A stretch of 64,000 nt of DNA from Isoetes taiwanensis (GCA_021234155.1 JAJEKV010000096.1:3471678-3535677), one strand, 5' to 3'. Positions 46,162 to 58,947 are shown, counted from the stretch's first letter. Made by a program: numbers and translations. The notes: generated by a model not told the origin, from the letters alone.

Positions 46162-48716
46162 AAGATGAAAGAAATGAAATAACCTGTGATTCTTCCAGAT
46201 AGTGAGTGGCATGATCCTGTCTTACATTTCGTTCCAATCTTCTGAACTTGACATCCTTTGCATTTGGAGAGACCCTACTGTTTTCAGTCCAAAATTGCTG
46301 CACAAGTTCTATGACAGAATTGGGAATTGCATCTGCTCTTCTAACTCTTTTGTACAAAACCCATTTCCCCCCTTTGCAATCTATCTCTTCCCTCTTCAAT
46401 TTTGCTTTGGTAAGATTCATAGGATGAACACCCAGCAGTTTACCAAAACCCCGAGCACTGACAGGATTAGCATTTTCAGTAATGCTTCCTCTTACGGCCA
46501 TAGCAAGGCAACTACTCTTGGCTGCTAAACTGTTTGCTGTTAGACTTCTTCACAAGTTGAATGGAAGCCCTGAGGTTGCTGACCACAATGCTCTTGGTTT
46601 GCAAATCTTTTAGCTCTTCACCAAGTACGTTGTCCATTGTGTCATCTTCCAGGAAATCTCGTAAAACCTCTTTCTTATCACTGTCAGCCAAGCCATTAGT
46701 GGTGCTATGAAATGAAGATAATAATTTCAACACCATCCGACGCCTAGTAGAGGCCGTTCTGGTGGATCCTCCCTCTGCTGATGCAAATTTTGCTAATTCT
46801 TCTTTGGCTTCCCTTTTTCCTTTCCTTTGGCGTCTTTTATGATCCCGTTCTTGTTCTGGAGTTCTCTTTCTCACACACATGCTCGGTTTGAGATTTTTAA
46901 GCAATTGCTTCCAAATTAAATGATTCAAAGTATGAACCGGATTGATCCACAACTGGATTAAGCGCCATAGCCATGTGCTTCAGGAAAGGCACGGGTGGGT
47001 TTAGGAATCGGTTAGGTGGAAATTGGAATGGGGCGGGTGGTTTAGGAATCGGGTTGTTGCAGTTCAAGAAATGATTGAATCCGGGCAGTTATGCACTAGG
47101 TGCCAAACAAACATTTAAAATTGCACCACAAATTTGATATCTCCCACCACATTTTTAGGGGGGACATGGGGGACACCAAGGGTGTTCCATTACACCATGC
47201 TTTCACCCTTTGAAGCTCCAAAATGTTCTTTAAAAGCTGCTTCCACAGGACTCGCCTGCATACTTCAATGAAATACAAATTTACATGTCTCATCTAACTA
47301 TGTAAGCACAAAAAGATGCCACGGGGAGGCGAGCACGGGCACAATGTACTTACTCGGAATAGGAGACTAGCGATAAGAATCAATTTGAAGGTCTTGAATC
47401 GGGATGCATTCCGACATTTCGATTCAAGGGAGGAACACTCATAAAATTGTCGATTATCTTTTTTTAGGCCACCATAATAACACCACGTGCAGATGAATGA
47501 ATGCCCTGAAATATGTGGTGTCTGTGATGCTTCCATATCGACCATAGGAGCCAATCAGAACCAAGATGGAATGCTCTCTGTTTAGCTAGGGACCATGCAT
47601 TGGGATAGGACACCAAAAGGATGCATCGGCAGTCCAATGTACTGTTAAACAAACCTTGTAGCTAGGACCCGGCCCGTTGAATCTACGGACAATGAAAAGA
47701 GACAATACTCAAGAGTCTCAACATCCCGAAAAGGAGAGCGGGCATCTGCCGGATATCACGAGGATCATAGCGATGTCGAGAAAGCATTAACACGCGCCAG
47801 CCACGGGATAACACGCCACCATAGTACAGAGACTTTAAAGTAGAGCAATCTATCCCAAAGCCATCGCCATGTACAAGACAAAGTGGGTTGTGGAACATGT
47901 AGGTGCCACCCATCTGGCAACTGGAGGGGCTGTGGTGCTAAAAGGTGATATACTGATTTGACAAAGTGCTTGCCTTTGTGAATATTTTCATGACAGTCCC
48001 ACGGCACCCTTTCATTAGTACCAACTTGCACTATAAGAGGCAAATTTTCTGCGACCTTCTCCCATAGAGACACATCCCAACGAGAGAGCAGGGACTTTGC
48101 CTGAAATTCAGGCCAAAACAGTAGGTGACCCACTGCATACCATGCTTGAATAGAGACAACACTTGCAAGAACCCATCATCTCTGTGTAAGGGGATAAATT
48201 GATGCTGCCAGTGGAGGTGCTGAAGGGTCTGGAGGCAGTGATGCCCACCACCATGGAGCCTCCAATAGGGTGTGGATGGAGGGGCATGGTCAGAAAAGAT
48301 GTTTGACTGCATAATGCTGTCAACAATCCACGCAAAAATGGAGACGCACTTGGAAAAGGCTGCAGAGGCTGAAATAATGCCCAAGGTAGGACTAGTTTAA
48401 CAGCCTTCTTGCTTAGAGGGATACGGTGATCCAGAGCTTGTCCAAGAAGGCGTAAACGAAGAGAGTCATCTTCACCATTCAGGAGTCTCCAAATGAATTT
48501 TGAAATAAGGACTTTGCTCTACAGTAAGAAGTCCATCATACCCACTTACCCAGACCACCTGTTCATTTTGGAAGGATGCATTTCGACCAAGCCACCTTAA
48601 TCACAGCACTTTCCTCATTATCCGCCCATATAAAGTTTCGAACTATTGCAATGAGCTCATGTACTTTGATCTGTGGGGCTAGCAATAAACATGGGTACTA
48701 CTGGGAACTGACTTGG

Positions 48717-49840
48717 TCACTGTAATGCGACCCGCAAGATACAACTTTGCGGTGGACCACCAGAACAAGTGCTTCTCCAAACCCTTAATGATCTCCCCCC
48801 ATGCAGCTCTAGTGTAACATGGATGCCAACTAGAATCTCCAACAACTTGATGGCCTGTCCATACGCAAGTAATTTACATGGATAATCAGAATACATGTCG
48901 GAGTCGGAGTATCCAATATCCATAAAGTTGTACACTTCTGCCGCCCCACAAGAACACCGGAAGCCAGTGAGAAAGTATCTAAGAGTAATTTGGCAGTTGC
49001 TAGATTCTCAGTATTAGCGACCAGGAAGAGGAACATGTCATCTGCATATTGATTACAGACCTCTTGTGTGCCGTCCTCCATTGCAAGACCATAGAGAAGT
49101 CCCTCTGTGGTCACAACGGTAAATAATTGCGACAACGCCTCTGCGACAATTGTGAAGAGCAGTGGTGCTAAAAGACACTCTGACCGAGTGAGAAGTCATC
49201 TGATGGCTCACCATGGAACATAACAGTCACTCGGGCAGAGATATGTAGCTTCATAATGTCTAATTGTACCCTAAATCCCAGTCTTAGCATACATCGACGC
49301 GTGAATTCCCAGCTAACACTGTCATAAGCTTTTGCAAAATCAAGTTTAAGGTAAATAACTGGAAGATTTTGCTTACGTGCCCAATAGATTCCCTCGTAAG
49401 CAGCAGCAACATTGTCAAGAATGCATCATTTTGGAAGAAAACCTGATTGGGTTGTTGAGATGGACTCTGCCAAGATGTTCTTGGTGAAGATCTTATATAC
49501 GGATGACAATAAGGCGATAAGCCGCCAGTCTGAAATAGTCTAAGGATCTTTGACCTTGCGGATGAGTGAGATAGCACACATGTTTAGAATTCTATCAAAG
49601 CGATTGGACCGTCGAAAGTCCGCGAGAAAGCATCATACACATCGACTCCGGCCATTCCTAACTCTGGAAGAACTCAATTGGCAAACTATCCAAACCTAGG
49701 CATTTGCCTCTTTTTGATTCAAAGGCATCACACCTAAATCAACAACTGTCATGGCCGCCTCTATTGACACGTGTTGCTTTCGCCCGAAGATGATGGGGAA
49801 ATCCTAGACAAAATAGCATCTCGCATTTCTGATTGAAATG
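48717..49840 (-). pseudogene. LINE reverse transcriptase region, copy B
   Basis: Contains GKCLGLDSLPIEFF, a frame-shifted segment giving LKLDFAKAYDSVSWEF (motif A aspartate), and an intact catalytic box in VCNQYADDMFLFLVANTENL (YADD at 49037-49048). Downstream the AGR-T pattern precedes the connection region. The RT would reverse-transcribe the LINE RNA at the nicked target. Frameshifts remain, so activity is not supported, though some may be sequencing artefacts. Confidence 0.85.
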
Positions 49841-50062
49841 GAAGATGTTTTTCAGCGAACCTGGAAGTGGTTATGCAGATATTGCTTGAGTTACGGTTGG
49901 CTCACATTAGCACCGAGCCATCGGCAAAAAGCAATGAGGACATGGTTGGCGTCATCGTCGCCCTCTTAGCCGCCTGAAAAAAAAAGCACAAAGCCGTCTC
50001 CATCCGCGAAACCCTTTGCGGATTTGCCTTTGTCTTTGCACTGCTTTGGATTTGCTCCTCCT

Positions 50063-50784
50063 CTAATGCTTGGACTGTCTTTGGAATATCTCGATCATGA
50101 ACACACGGAAGGAGTCCTTGTCAAGAAATGGAGCGGGTTTACGATATAAGGTGTCCAATAAAGCGTGAGCTCTGCTCTGAACTCTTGGCTTGCAAAGCCA
50201 TTGACTACCGCAATTGCATCCACTATGCCAGTCATGCATCGACATCGGCTGAAGGCATTTGTCCAAGTGTTCTTGCAGCCTTCTTGAAAGTCAGCATCCT
50301 TCAAGAACTTTACATTCAAGCAAAAACATGTCCATCGGGCCGTCTACTCTTTGCAAAGGCTCGTCATGCGAAAAAATTGCGGATGGTGGTGCAGGCCGAG
50401 TTGTCTGCGAAGCGAGCCGGAAGAGACTTGGAAGTGCCATAACTGCATTTGCATTCTGTAAGCTCCATCCAATCGCGAGCTTGCGGGATCCCCACCAATT
50501 TGACCGTTGCACCAAGTAAAGGCACCTTCACCATCAATCTCCAAAAGGTTGCAGTCATGGAGTAGACAGAGCCACTACTGGCATTCAAAACCAGACACCA
50601 CTGTAGAGATAGGGCCCAACCGATCGGACTCCATTTCCACCATATTAAGGTCCTCGACAAGCAGCCATGAAATGTGGCAGCCCAAGTTGAGCATCTTCCC
50701 TCGCAAGGAGGCCCGCAGTGAAGCTCTCTGATTGGGCCTGTTCTGGGCGTAAGCATTAATTAGTCCATACTTAACCCCGACCAA
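50063..50784 (-). pseudogene. LINE apurinic-type endonuclease region, copy B
   Basis: YGLINAYAQNRPNQR and VEDLNMVEMESDRLGP are identical to copy A. The middle part, EGAFTWCNGQIGGDP, follows after a shift. The N-terminal catalytic part is missing by truncation, as in copy A. Confidence 0.75.
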
Positions 50785-51506
50785 AACGATCAGCCTTAGT
50801 GAAGATGACTGGCAAGGAAGGAAGCCATACCTTTTACTTACATATTTAAGGTTTTTATCTCGGCCAAGAAAACGTCATAACATGTCAGACATGTTTGATG
50901 GAGCAACTTAACATCAAAACTTGGGAGAGGTGCAAGGAACTTTATCCCGTTGCGACTTCTGACGAGCATATTGTTCAGTATGCTCCAACTTTTGAAGGAT
51001 GGTTACGTTGTCTTAATAAGCAACTCTGTTTTATCCATGTGCTAAATTCATCTTCTGTTCACAAAACAAAAAGAAAAACAAGGACCTTCCAGAAGGTTTT
51101 ATGCACCTTGTGAGGTTGACACGGGAGAAAAGAACTTTGGCAGACAGAAGGACCTTAGAAGTGGAGCCGTCCGATTTTGAAAATTTCAGCTTGTATGATC
51201 AAAATAATTTCTTTTCCATCATTTAAAGGGACTGCACGAAACTGGTCGGAACATAAAGCCATAGGATTCTACTCTAGTAATAGCAAACCTTTCTTATGGC
51301 TTTAAATTAAAGGACAGTCGTTATGACGACCAGCCATTTAAGAACTCAGAATTCAATGCCTTCATCGATGGTATCAAGCAAACCACAACAGCCAAACAAT
51401 GGCATCTTGTTGTGTTTCATTCCAGCATGCAAGCTGGCCTTGTGGAGTCCACGTTCAAGAACCATTTCGGATCCCCTATGCAAGCAGGTTACAAGAACAT
51501 GGTCTG

Positions 51507-51690
51507 GTAAGTATTTTATTTTGGAATACAGTAGTTTCTTCTTTGCATGTTTCGATTCTGTTGTTCAAGTTGCTTGCATGTTGATCTTTTTATTTTCATT
51601 TTCTATTCCGGAATATGATTCATTTAGTTTTCTTTAGTTTGTTGGTTCCTTGCTTTGTTTTTGTTACTGTCTGTAATTTTATTTCTGTAG
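51507..51690 (+). other. Spliceosomal intron in the methyltransferase relic, copy B
   Basis: Same 184-bp GT-AG intron as 7268-7451, with the same M-V-W-Y-K junction. Confidence 0.8.
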
Positions 51691-51868
51691 GTATAAGACG
51701 AATATAAGCTACTATGGTGGAGGACCCAGGTTGCTGAGCAAGGTGGAATATCTCCATGTTGCTTACTGGAGTTTTGATGGGAAACACACCATGGAGCACT
51801 TTAACACAACAGCTTGCCAGAATTTTCCCAATATTTTAGAATTTCAGTGGTCTTTGTAGAAACATAGC

Positions 51869-52178
51869 GATTGATGACTTTATCATCCTCTAGCTACTTC
51901 TAAACTATAGGAATGGTGGCGATTGTTTCCTATTTTTCCAACATTTTTATAGAAATGTATTTACTAGAATTGGATGTTTTACCATAAAATTGAGGTTTTT
52001 ACTGTAAAATGTCCATTAATTTGGCGAACTTACTATAATTGGGATGCAATATTATCAAACTTTGGCGATTTTATGAAGTTCTTTAGCGTACGCATCCTAG
52101 TAAACCATCGAATCCAGATTTAAAAAAAGGGTAAAATATAGCAACTTTACGAAGTTTCACACCTTAAAGTCATCACTG
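51869..52178. mobile_element. hAT-type MITE, copy B
   Basis: Counterpart of 7631-7940, also 310 bp. The right end (TAAAGTCATCACTG then GCTGCAAG) is intact. The left end reads GCGATTGATGACTTTA where copy A has GCAAGCAGTGATGACTTTA. The loss falls on CTG and CAG, in line with the error pattern of the window. Confidence 0.88.
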
Positions 52179-52630
52179 GCTGCAAGACCTAGTGCACAAG
52201 GGAGAATAGTTAATCACTACCAGAAGCCACAAAAGCTGATCAACCATCTCTTAGACATATTTTCACTTCCAGGAGATTGGGTGCATGATGCTTTTTCTAG
52301 CTCTGGTACAACAATAGCTTGTGCACTTAAGAAGGGCCGCAATTGTGTAGCAGTGGACATAGGCAAGAAGCTATAAACTTCATCAAGATGAGATTGGCTG
52401 CCTTACCTATCCTACCAGATGAGCATCAAAAGTTAGGTGCCAAATCTTCATCTGGTTATGCCAAAGTAACCTCTTCAGAGATACACTCTTTAGATGATGA
52501 AGCTACCTTTGCAAAGCTGAAAGAAGTGGCTCTAGCTACTATTCCTGAAGACATTGTAGAAATAGATAAGGGTAAGACGAAAGGAGCAGACGACAGAAAA
52601 GGACCAAGCAGAGACAAGCAAAAAAAATGA

Positions 52631-54028
52631 AGAAGACTATGATTTGGACCTTTGACATGTCTTGTGCTAAAATATTTATCATTAACATTTAACTATTATC
52701 AAAATTGATGTACTGAAAAACGTTAAATAAATAATGATTATCTTCTTTACTTCAGTTTGATGTTGTCGATAAATTACTTTTAGAGATTACATATTCATGT
52801 CTAAATTCTTCTATTTTCATGTGCTTTTTTTTTACAAAATCAAAGTTCTCCCTTAATAAGGGCCCAAAATGCGCATAAAAATAAGCTAAACCTCTTGACA
52901 TTCTCAACTGGAACGTAAAATGATCGTTTTTTAGAGCACGGTGTTTTTTTAAAGGGAATCTTTGAAACGGGAGTGATGCAACACTCCCATTTAATTTGCA
53001 ACCTTGTTACACACAAACCTAACTTCAAATTATCACTTAGAATTCATTTATTAGAGAAACGTATGATATAAATTCCAACAAATGACAAGAAAGTAGAAAT
53101 AGAATAGAATAGAATAGAATAGAATATACATTAACGTCCCTCAGGCCGTGAGGCCCCCGGACTGTTTCTCTATATTTATACCTAATGATGATAAAAGAAT
53201 AAAAAGATCAATCATCCAGATTATGCAGATAGTGGTATCACCCTTCCCTTGTTTTGTGTGTTACTAGCTATTCAATTCAAATGAACAAACTTCCATTAGA
53301 TGAGCGTCCCCATCTTGAGAAAGAGGAAGGCTGCAAAGCATAATTGATTGTGCTATTCCCTATTCCACTTTTGTTGGCCATTCTGCAGTTGGCAAAAAGT
53401 CATACGTGGCAAAAAGTCACACTTGTATACGCGTTTTATGGGGCCGGAGAAGTTGATGTTTGTTGCTTAGTGGTAGGCACCAGCCGGTGGGCTTATGAAC
53501 TTTGCTTGACTTATGAACTACAATTTAATTTTACTGGCATTGGAGATGCAGATCATATTCCAGTACTCAAATGGTAAAATGTTGTGCGACATTGTTGAAT
53601 GATCCTTTTAGAAAGCTGCTCAGTATAATACTATTTTCCACTATTCCACATCTAGATCTGATTATTTTATGGGATAGTTATGGCAAAATGCTCAAAATAA
53701 TTAAATTGATATGTTTCTTAATTTGCCATTTTGGCAATATTCTTGGAAGGTGAAACGATCACTGTTCTACCATTACTATATTAAATGCCCAAATCGATAT
53801 GGAAAGAGTAGTCCTTTCTTGTACCGTTTTTCAATGATAACACACTAGTCCTAGAACAAATGTGTCTTGACCAGGCCACCCAGAATCGCATTCAACGTAC
53901 AATGGAGCAGGACCCAATAAGCAAATGTTCTTGTGGTGTGTGCATAATATGTCTAGTTGGACGTGTCCAGTTGGATGTTACCAATATGCTATGAATGTAA
54001 AAATTAATTATTCTTTCTTCCTCCTTTC
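52631..54028. other. Non-coding AT-rich spacer, copy B
   Basis: No supported gene. It holds the pentanucleotide microsatellite at 53099-53126. Short ORFs here are not shared with copy A. Confidence 0.6.
53099..53126. repeat. (ATAGA)n microsatellite, copy B
   Basis: Same array as 8861-8888. Confidence 0.95.
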
Positions 54029-54640
54029 AGACATTTTTCATTTTCTAAAAGAAATGGCTGGAATGGCAGGATCTCTAACTATAAAAGGTTATCATCTTCT
54101 TCTTTTTGAATATGTTTCATTTTCCAAAAGAAATGGCTGGAACAGCACGATTTCTAACTGTAAAAGGTTATGATCATCCTTTAGTTCTTGTGACAATTGG
54201 ATGCTGCATGTAAAAATTGCGTTTTCTTTCTTCCTTTTTTTTTTGGGATATGTTTCATTTTTCAAGTGCAATAGCTGGAATGGCAGGATCTCTAAGTGTG
54301 AAAGGTTATGATCTTCTTCTTTTCGAAATGTTTCATTTTTCCAAGAGAAATGGCTAGAACGACAAGATCTGTAACTACAAAAGGTTATGATCGCCCTCTA
54401 GTTTTTGTGACAATTGGATGCTGGCAATATGACATGTTGTAAAAATTGCTTTTTCTTTCTTCTTCTCTTTAGATATGTTTCATTTTTCAAGTGCAATGGT
54501 TGGAATGGCAGGATCTCTAAATGTGAAAGGTTATGATCTTCTTCTTTTCGAATATGTTTTATTTTCCAAGAGAAATGACTAGAACGGCAGGATCTCTAAG
54601 AGTAGAAGGATATGATCATTCTCAAGTGTGATACCCTTTC
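54029..54640. repeat. Tandem ~85-bp modules, copy B
   Basis: Cleaner than copy A: modules read MAGMAGSLTIKGYHLLLFE, MAGTARFLTVKGYDHPLVL and similar, with KGYD as the constant core and GGATCTCTAA intact in most units. Six modules, separated by T-rich spacers. Confidence 0.7.
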
Positions 54641-54643
54641 AGA

Positions 54644-54826
54644 ATGGAAGCTGTGAAGTTCCTGCTACTTATCTTTAGACAACTTTTTGGATTTGAAAAT
54701 TCTGCATTTTGTGTCTGGCAAGATGGATCAAGTGTATTGAATAAGGAAATTGTGGATTTAGAGGATGCTAGACATGAAAAAGTTTTTATTCGTAATGAAA
54801 TTGATGGTAATTTGTTGATTGTTTAG
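54644..54826 (+). CDS. Unrecognised 60-aa ORF, copy B
   Basis: Same as 10395-10577 except one residue (DGNLLIV). It follows the modules by a few bases. Unknown function. Confidence 0.3.
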   Translation: MEAVKFLLLIFRQLFGFENSAFCVWQDGSSVLNKEIVDLEDARHEKVFIRNEIDGNLLIV

Positions 54827-55469
54827 GTGTATTAATAGCTAGATCTCGTTTTTTTAACTGATAAATTAAGATGTGTGATTCATCTACCAAGTTATTACAA
54901 TCAGTATTTGAGATGCCATGTGAGATAACTAGTAAGGTATGCAATTAGCATATGATCTACATTTATGGTCTCATCCAAAGAGGTCATTGGTTTTAGTTTT
55001 GATAGAACAATCTGTAAAGTTATTATTGTGGCTACCTACAATGTCAAAACACATGTCATGTTTTTTTCTTAGCATAAAACAAACGAATTATAAGGGATGG
55101 GGCCCAAGCAAAAACGTTCGAAGTTGGTGAATAACGCTCAATCTAGGTTCACTATGTTTACATGTTGTCATGTTTGTACCGGCATTAATGTAAAAGCATA
55201 TTGCGGTTGTGTTTTTGTTTGTCAAATGCCAAAAATTAGAGTGTCAACATTTCTACACACAAGACTAGTTGGTGGTCCTAGACAAAGAAACACGAGCTAG
55301 CAAATGAAAAGATTGTGAAATATATGTTTAATTTGTGTAAGACACAAAGTGTTGATATTTGAATCCAGATCAAATGAACAACTTGTTGACACGCATGTTG
55401 TATGACCAATAGAAGGTAATTATTTATTTCTATGATTCTTTGTATTTTATAACTAAAAACATATATTTC

Positions 55470-55792
55470 AGAGGCTAAAGAGTTGGATAGATGATGCGCG
55501 TAGAAAGAACATAAATTATCAAGATGAAATAACAAAGTTGATAGATTTTAAAAAAGAACAAGATACAAGTACACGAACTATCGAGATGAAATAACAAAGT
55601 TGATAGATGTTAGAAAAAGAACAAAAGACGAGTATTTCCATGGTTCCAAGTTCTCAATTCAACTGCATGATCTCCATAATTCAAAATGTCCACATAGATC
55701 CTGGTTCAGGAGTTGATTTAGTGAACCTTATGAGCAAGAAACTTGGAAAACTCTTGGTTCATTTTGACCATGCGAGAAGAATTCAAGGGTGA
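55470..55792 (+). pseudogene. Exon-like relic with duplicated EITKLID segment, copy B
   Basis: Counterpart of 11222-11544, nearly identical, with the same stop codons and the same 62-bp internal duplication. Confidence 0.3.
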
Positions 55793-56207
55793 CGACTCTG
55801 GCACCTCTGAAATAACTTACAAAAGTTATATTTAAAAAACTGACTTGAATTTGACAGGATATAGATATAGTCTTTGGTGACTATAGAAAAACATAAAATA
55901 TAATCTCTCCAGTAAAGAAAACAGAAAATACAATCTCACAAGTGAAGTTATGAAAGAAAGTGAACAAAGTGATGAAATCTGGTACTATAAAGTGGGAATA
56001 GTCGTTGGGGGTAATATATAGTGTGGAAGTATGATTTCAAAGTAGCTGTTGGGGGTGGGGGTAGTATATAGTGGGGGAAGTATTATTTCAACACAGCTGT
56101 TCATGTCCCAGAGACTGAATCTAAGCATGGAAGTTGGCATGCGACATGTTCAAGCATGGAAGTTGGCATGCGACATCCCTTCATTAAGTCCACTCTCGCG
56201 CAACATG

Positions 56208-56652
56208 TTACATGGCCCTGTCTGCAAGTTTTATGTTGGGAACGTTTGTAAAATCCAGCCTATGCTGGTCCCATGGCAACTTGGGCCATTTTTCAAAATA
56301 CAGCAAATATTGTGCAAGTACTTTGGCAACTTCAGTGACTTTACTTTGGATAAAGACTACCATTGATGAATCCACGTGGCGCACTCTTTCAATAAACCTC
56401 AAGCAACCAGCCCCTTCTCGTTGTAAAAATACAGGAATAAAGCTTGCTTGAAGCATGTCTTTTAAATTTTTGCATAAAAATGTTAAAAGAATTAGGAAAG
56501 AATTTCTCCATAACCAAGGCATAAGAACCAAGCTCAGCTTGTTTGCGAATTATAGATACATTATCCATCACCTGTGAGACATTATCCATCACCTCTGAAT
56601 GCCACTTTTTGTTTAAAAGCTCCAACAGGCACCATCTTGCACGCCTTCGCAT
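56208..56652 (-). pseudogene. Exon-like minus-strand ORFs of unknown family, copy B
   Basis: Counterpart of 12024-12456 with the same encoded residues (AELGSYALVMEKFFPNSFNI). The preceding 36-bp difference (copy B lacks the bases present at ~11995-12030) lies just outside. Confidence 0.25.
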
Positions 56653-56999
56653 TAATTAGGTACCTATCAGGAAGTTCGTTGGTAATATGAGTCAACCTAT
56701 GCACAGTTGGCATCTCCAACTTCCAAAATCAATGAAAACAAGAGCTGGCTCACTCAGAATCTTCTCACTTCTATTGATGACTCAATCTGTTGGTCGGTTT
56801 AAAAGATCACGGGTCACATGCACATATAGCGGACTCCTAATACAAGAATGAAATGCCTTACAATGCCATAACATCTGAATGGCTATGCAGATTTTAACAG
56901 GTACACCAAATAAAAGCTAGACACAATGTGGTTAGAGTTTCACTGAATAATCTCGAAAAATGAGCAGGACAGAAGTAGTTGCCGCAGACAGCACCTGAA

Positions 57000-57312
57000 T
57001 CACAGATTCAAGCAGGCGCCTAGATAGGGCTTATATATTCTGATAAACATCCTGCTCAGGCAGCAAACCAAAAGTATAGCATCAGGAATTTTGCCAACTT
57101 GAAAATATAAAAACTCAAGATTCACACTTCCACCAAGTAAAGAACACAAATCTCTGGTGACCTCATGCAGTATGAGTTGAGGAATTTTGTACTTCATAAG
57201 ATAAGTTCGTTTGGCCAAGTCATACCATTCATCAATAAAGGTAAATTTTAGAAGAAGGTTCCTGACTGAGTCTTTGAATTTATAAGAACCAAATGCAACG
57301 TTCTCTAGTTAG
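57000..57312 (-). pseudogene. Exon-like minus-strand ORF (WYDLAKRTYLMKYK), copy B
   Basis: Open for about 104 codons: FGSYKFKDSVRNLLLKFTF, then DEWYDLAKRTYLMKYKIPQL, HEVTRDLCSLLGGSVNLEFL and QVGKIPDAILLVCCLSRMF. The frame is unbroken here, while copy A has a one-base insertion. No family recognised. Confidence 0.35.
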
Positions 57313-57450
57313 CAAGGAATCATGGAAACTATACTTCATATTATGGGATACAGAGCAGAGAGAGAACCTCTGAATGACATTTAAAAAAACCTACCTCTAT
57401 CACGTTTTGGTTTGCCATCAGGAACCAAATAGCATATGCCTCTAGTCAAA

Positions 57451-58176
57451 CTAAGTATCAAGAAGTAATCCAAGGATGAATGGCACTTTCTTGTGATAGT
57501 TACCCTTCCCAATGGTCAAAGAAAGAAACTTATCGCAAGTTCCTGCATAGTGTACATAATAGACTTCTATCTCACTTGCATCTAAACAAGTATTATAAGG
57601 AATATGACAACACGTACAAACTCGGAAATGGCAGCTCCACAGGCCAATGATTCCCGCTAAATTTATTAGAATATTGCGTGGCAATGACTATATAAACTCT
57701 TATGCCACTGATGCAATTGATGCAAACAAATGTCAGGAGTACCAGTAGAGAAATCTATCCCCTTCACGCAATCATTTTTTTTCCCTAGTGCACATAGATG
57801 TCCCAAAACGCTGACATAGTATCGTGGCATACCAGACGGATAAAATACATCAATCTGGACCAGCAAACAGAGACGCAATGTAATCTGCAACCACACAACA
57901 TATTTCACTAGTTAGAAGTTTAAGCTTTATTCTTCTTTTGCTGTTGTATATGTCCGATCCAGAAATTAACCATCTTATGGGTGAAGCCAAGGCCAGCATA
58001 ATCATTAAATAGATGGCAACCCCCATCCAAATGCATGAGTGCACAACCCTCATCCAAATGCATGCGTGCTTTTTATTGACCATAAGCAATGCAGCACCTA
58101 ACTCTTGGCCCATCACATGTATGAGAGACCATGTCACGCTTGCTATCCAAACAGAATCTTGCGGCACTGAATCCAT
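57451..58176 (-). pseudogene. Exon-like minus-strand ORFs, 3' group, copy B
   Basis: Counterpart of 13471-13979. Holds VFYPSGMPRYYVSVLGHLC, KGIDFSTGTPDICLHQ and ALLMVNKKHACIWMRVV. A tandem ATCCAAATGCATG(A/C)GTGC pair encodes the repeated CIWM. Function unknown. Confidence 0.25.
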
Positions 58177-58947
58177 TCAAAAATTTTGCACCGCATGTAG
58201 CCACTATTGTACTGTCATTTCTTGAGCAGCGCATGCATGGCTTCAACAAGCACCTTAATCAATAAATATTTATCGGGCACTGCCAATCCATTTTGATGAG
58301 GCTAACCATTAAAGGCCCACAAATGGAGGCCCCATGTTTTGTTTGGGTATGCGTGTTCTTCCCCAGAGCCTTCATACTATTGTTGTTTCTCTGTCTTTCT
58401 CAATAAGCTTCTGCTTAATGGTGCACCATATCATTACATGAAAACTAAAATTTTAGCCAATACTAACAATTGTTCATGCATTAAGCCAGAGCCAAAATGT
58501 TACTAGTTTCTTAATATTCACATCCCGCCAAGACCAATAAAAAATAATAGGCTCCCAATTGCTAGCCAATACTCATATCATGAGTAGCTAATCATCTTCA
58601 TATGACATACCTTCTCCAAACTTAGATTTGCAGTTATTGAAAGTTACATAGAGCATACAATTGCCGTCATAGCTTTCTATCAGCTAGTCTCAGTTACAAA
58701 CAGCTTGTTGCCCCCAACATAATTACTTCAACAACCAACTCCAAGGTTCCATCCATTAGTCTCTCCAGGTTATCCAATTCTTGAGCATCATATTATAATC
58801 TATGCCCTTAGATCAGCGATTGCATGTCTCATTATGTCTATGCTGGCAATGCTACCCATATGACTCTCTTGGTAGAACAATATTAAAACAAGCAAGAAGA
58901 GTGTAGCTTAAACATATCTAACTAATTGTGCAGGTAGAGGACCTTAT

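Larger units (their letters stand above)
43432..46952 (-). pseudogene. Relic of an unrecognised minus-strand protein family, copy B
   Basis: On the minus strand, in order: a basic start with KRRQRKGKREAKEELAKFAS and RRRMVLKLLSSFHSTTNGLA (46952-46512); MAVRGSITENANPVSARGFG, KLLGVHPMNLTKAKLKREEI, FWTENSRVSPNAKDVKFRR and HATHYLEESQ (46501-46190); the TGTGGTG cluster; PSLSPYSAATEIFNNEHLWP-like text and LFSYDRLFTEDQFLHFRDMF (45178-44783); an acidic EEDEEELDPDLFL; WILEEQGHRRIHEFRGILGL (44165-44060); then HELWRFNSLKPYFQNLYHKW, LLLDFTNYPTTTLDMLLKMF and RKTWSKNFAHRYVSKTSLDN (44020-43432). The 'RVSPN-KDV ... HATHYLE-SQ' pattern recalls a repetitive uncharacterised family I associate with early land plants, but I cannot name it. 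Frame changes and stops separate the parts; some may be introns. Confidence 0.5.
47300..50825 (-). mobile_element. L1-type LINE, 5'-truncated, copy B
   Basis: Same element as 3070-6580 at the same place in the duplicated segment, so it was present before the duplication. Domain order on the minus strand: endonuclease (50784-50063), RT (49840-48717), C-terminal region (48384-47464). The stretch 50545-50900 is virtually identical to copy A, while 47300-47850 and 49580-50480 are damaged at CAG/CTG triplets. Confidence 0.85.
50895..52630 (+). pseudogene. Relic of a beta-class N4/N6 DNA methyltransferase, copy B
   Basis: Same gene as 6651-8392. The first part is better preserved here: MEQLNIKTWERCKELYPVAT, then DEHIVQYAPTFEGWLRCLNK. 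KNSEFNAFIDGIKQTTTAKQ leads into the splice site. Motif I (AFSSSGTTIACALKKGRN) is unchanged. The C-terminal ORF (52343-52630) differs from copy A by a few substitutions (V to G, D to G, P to S) and keeps its stop. The site around the MITE left end is damaged here but clean in copy A. No start codon or catalytic motif IV can be fixed. Confidence 0.75.
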
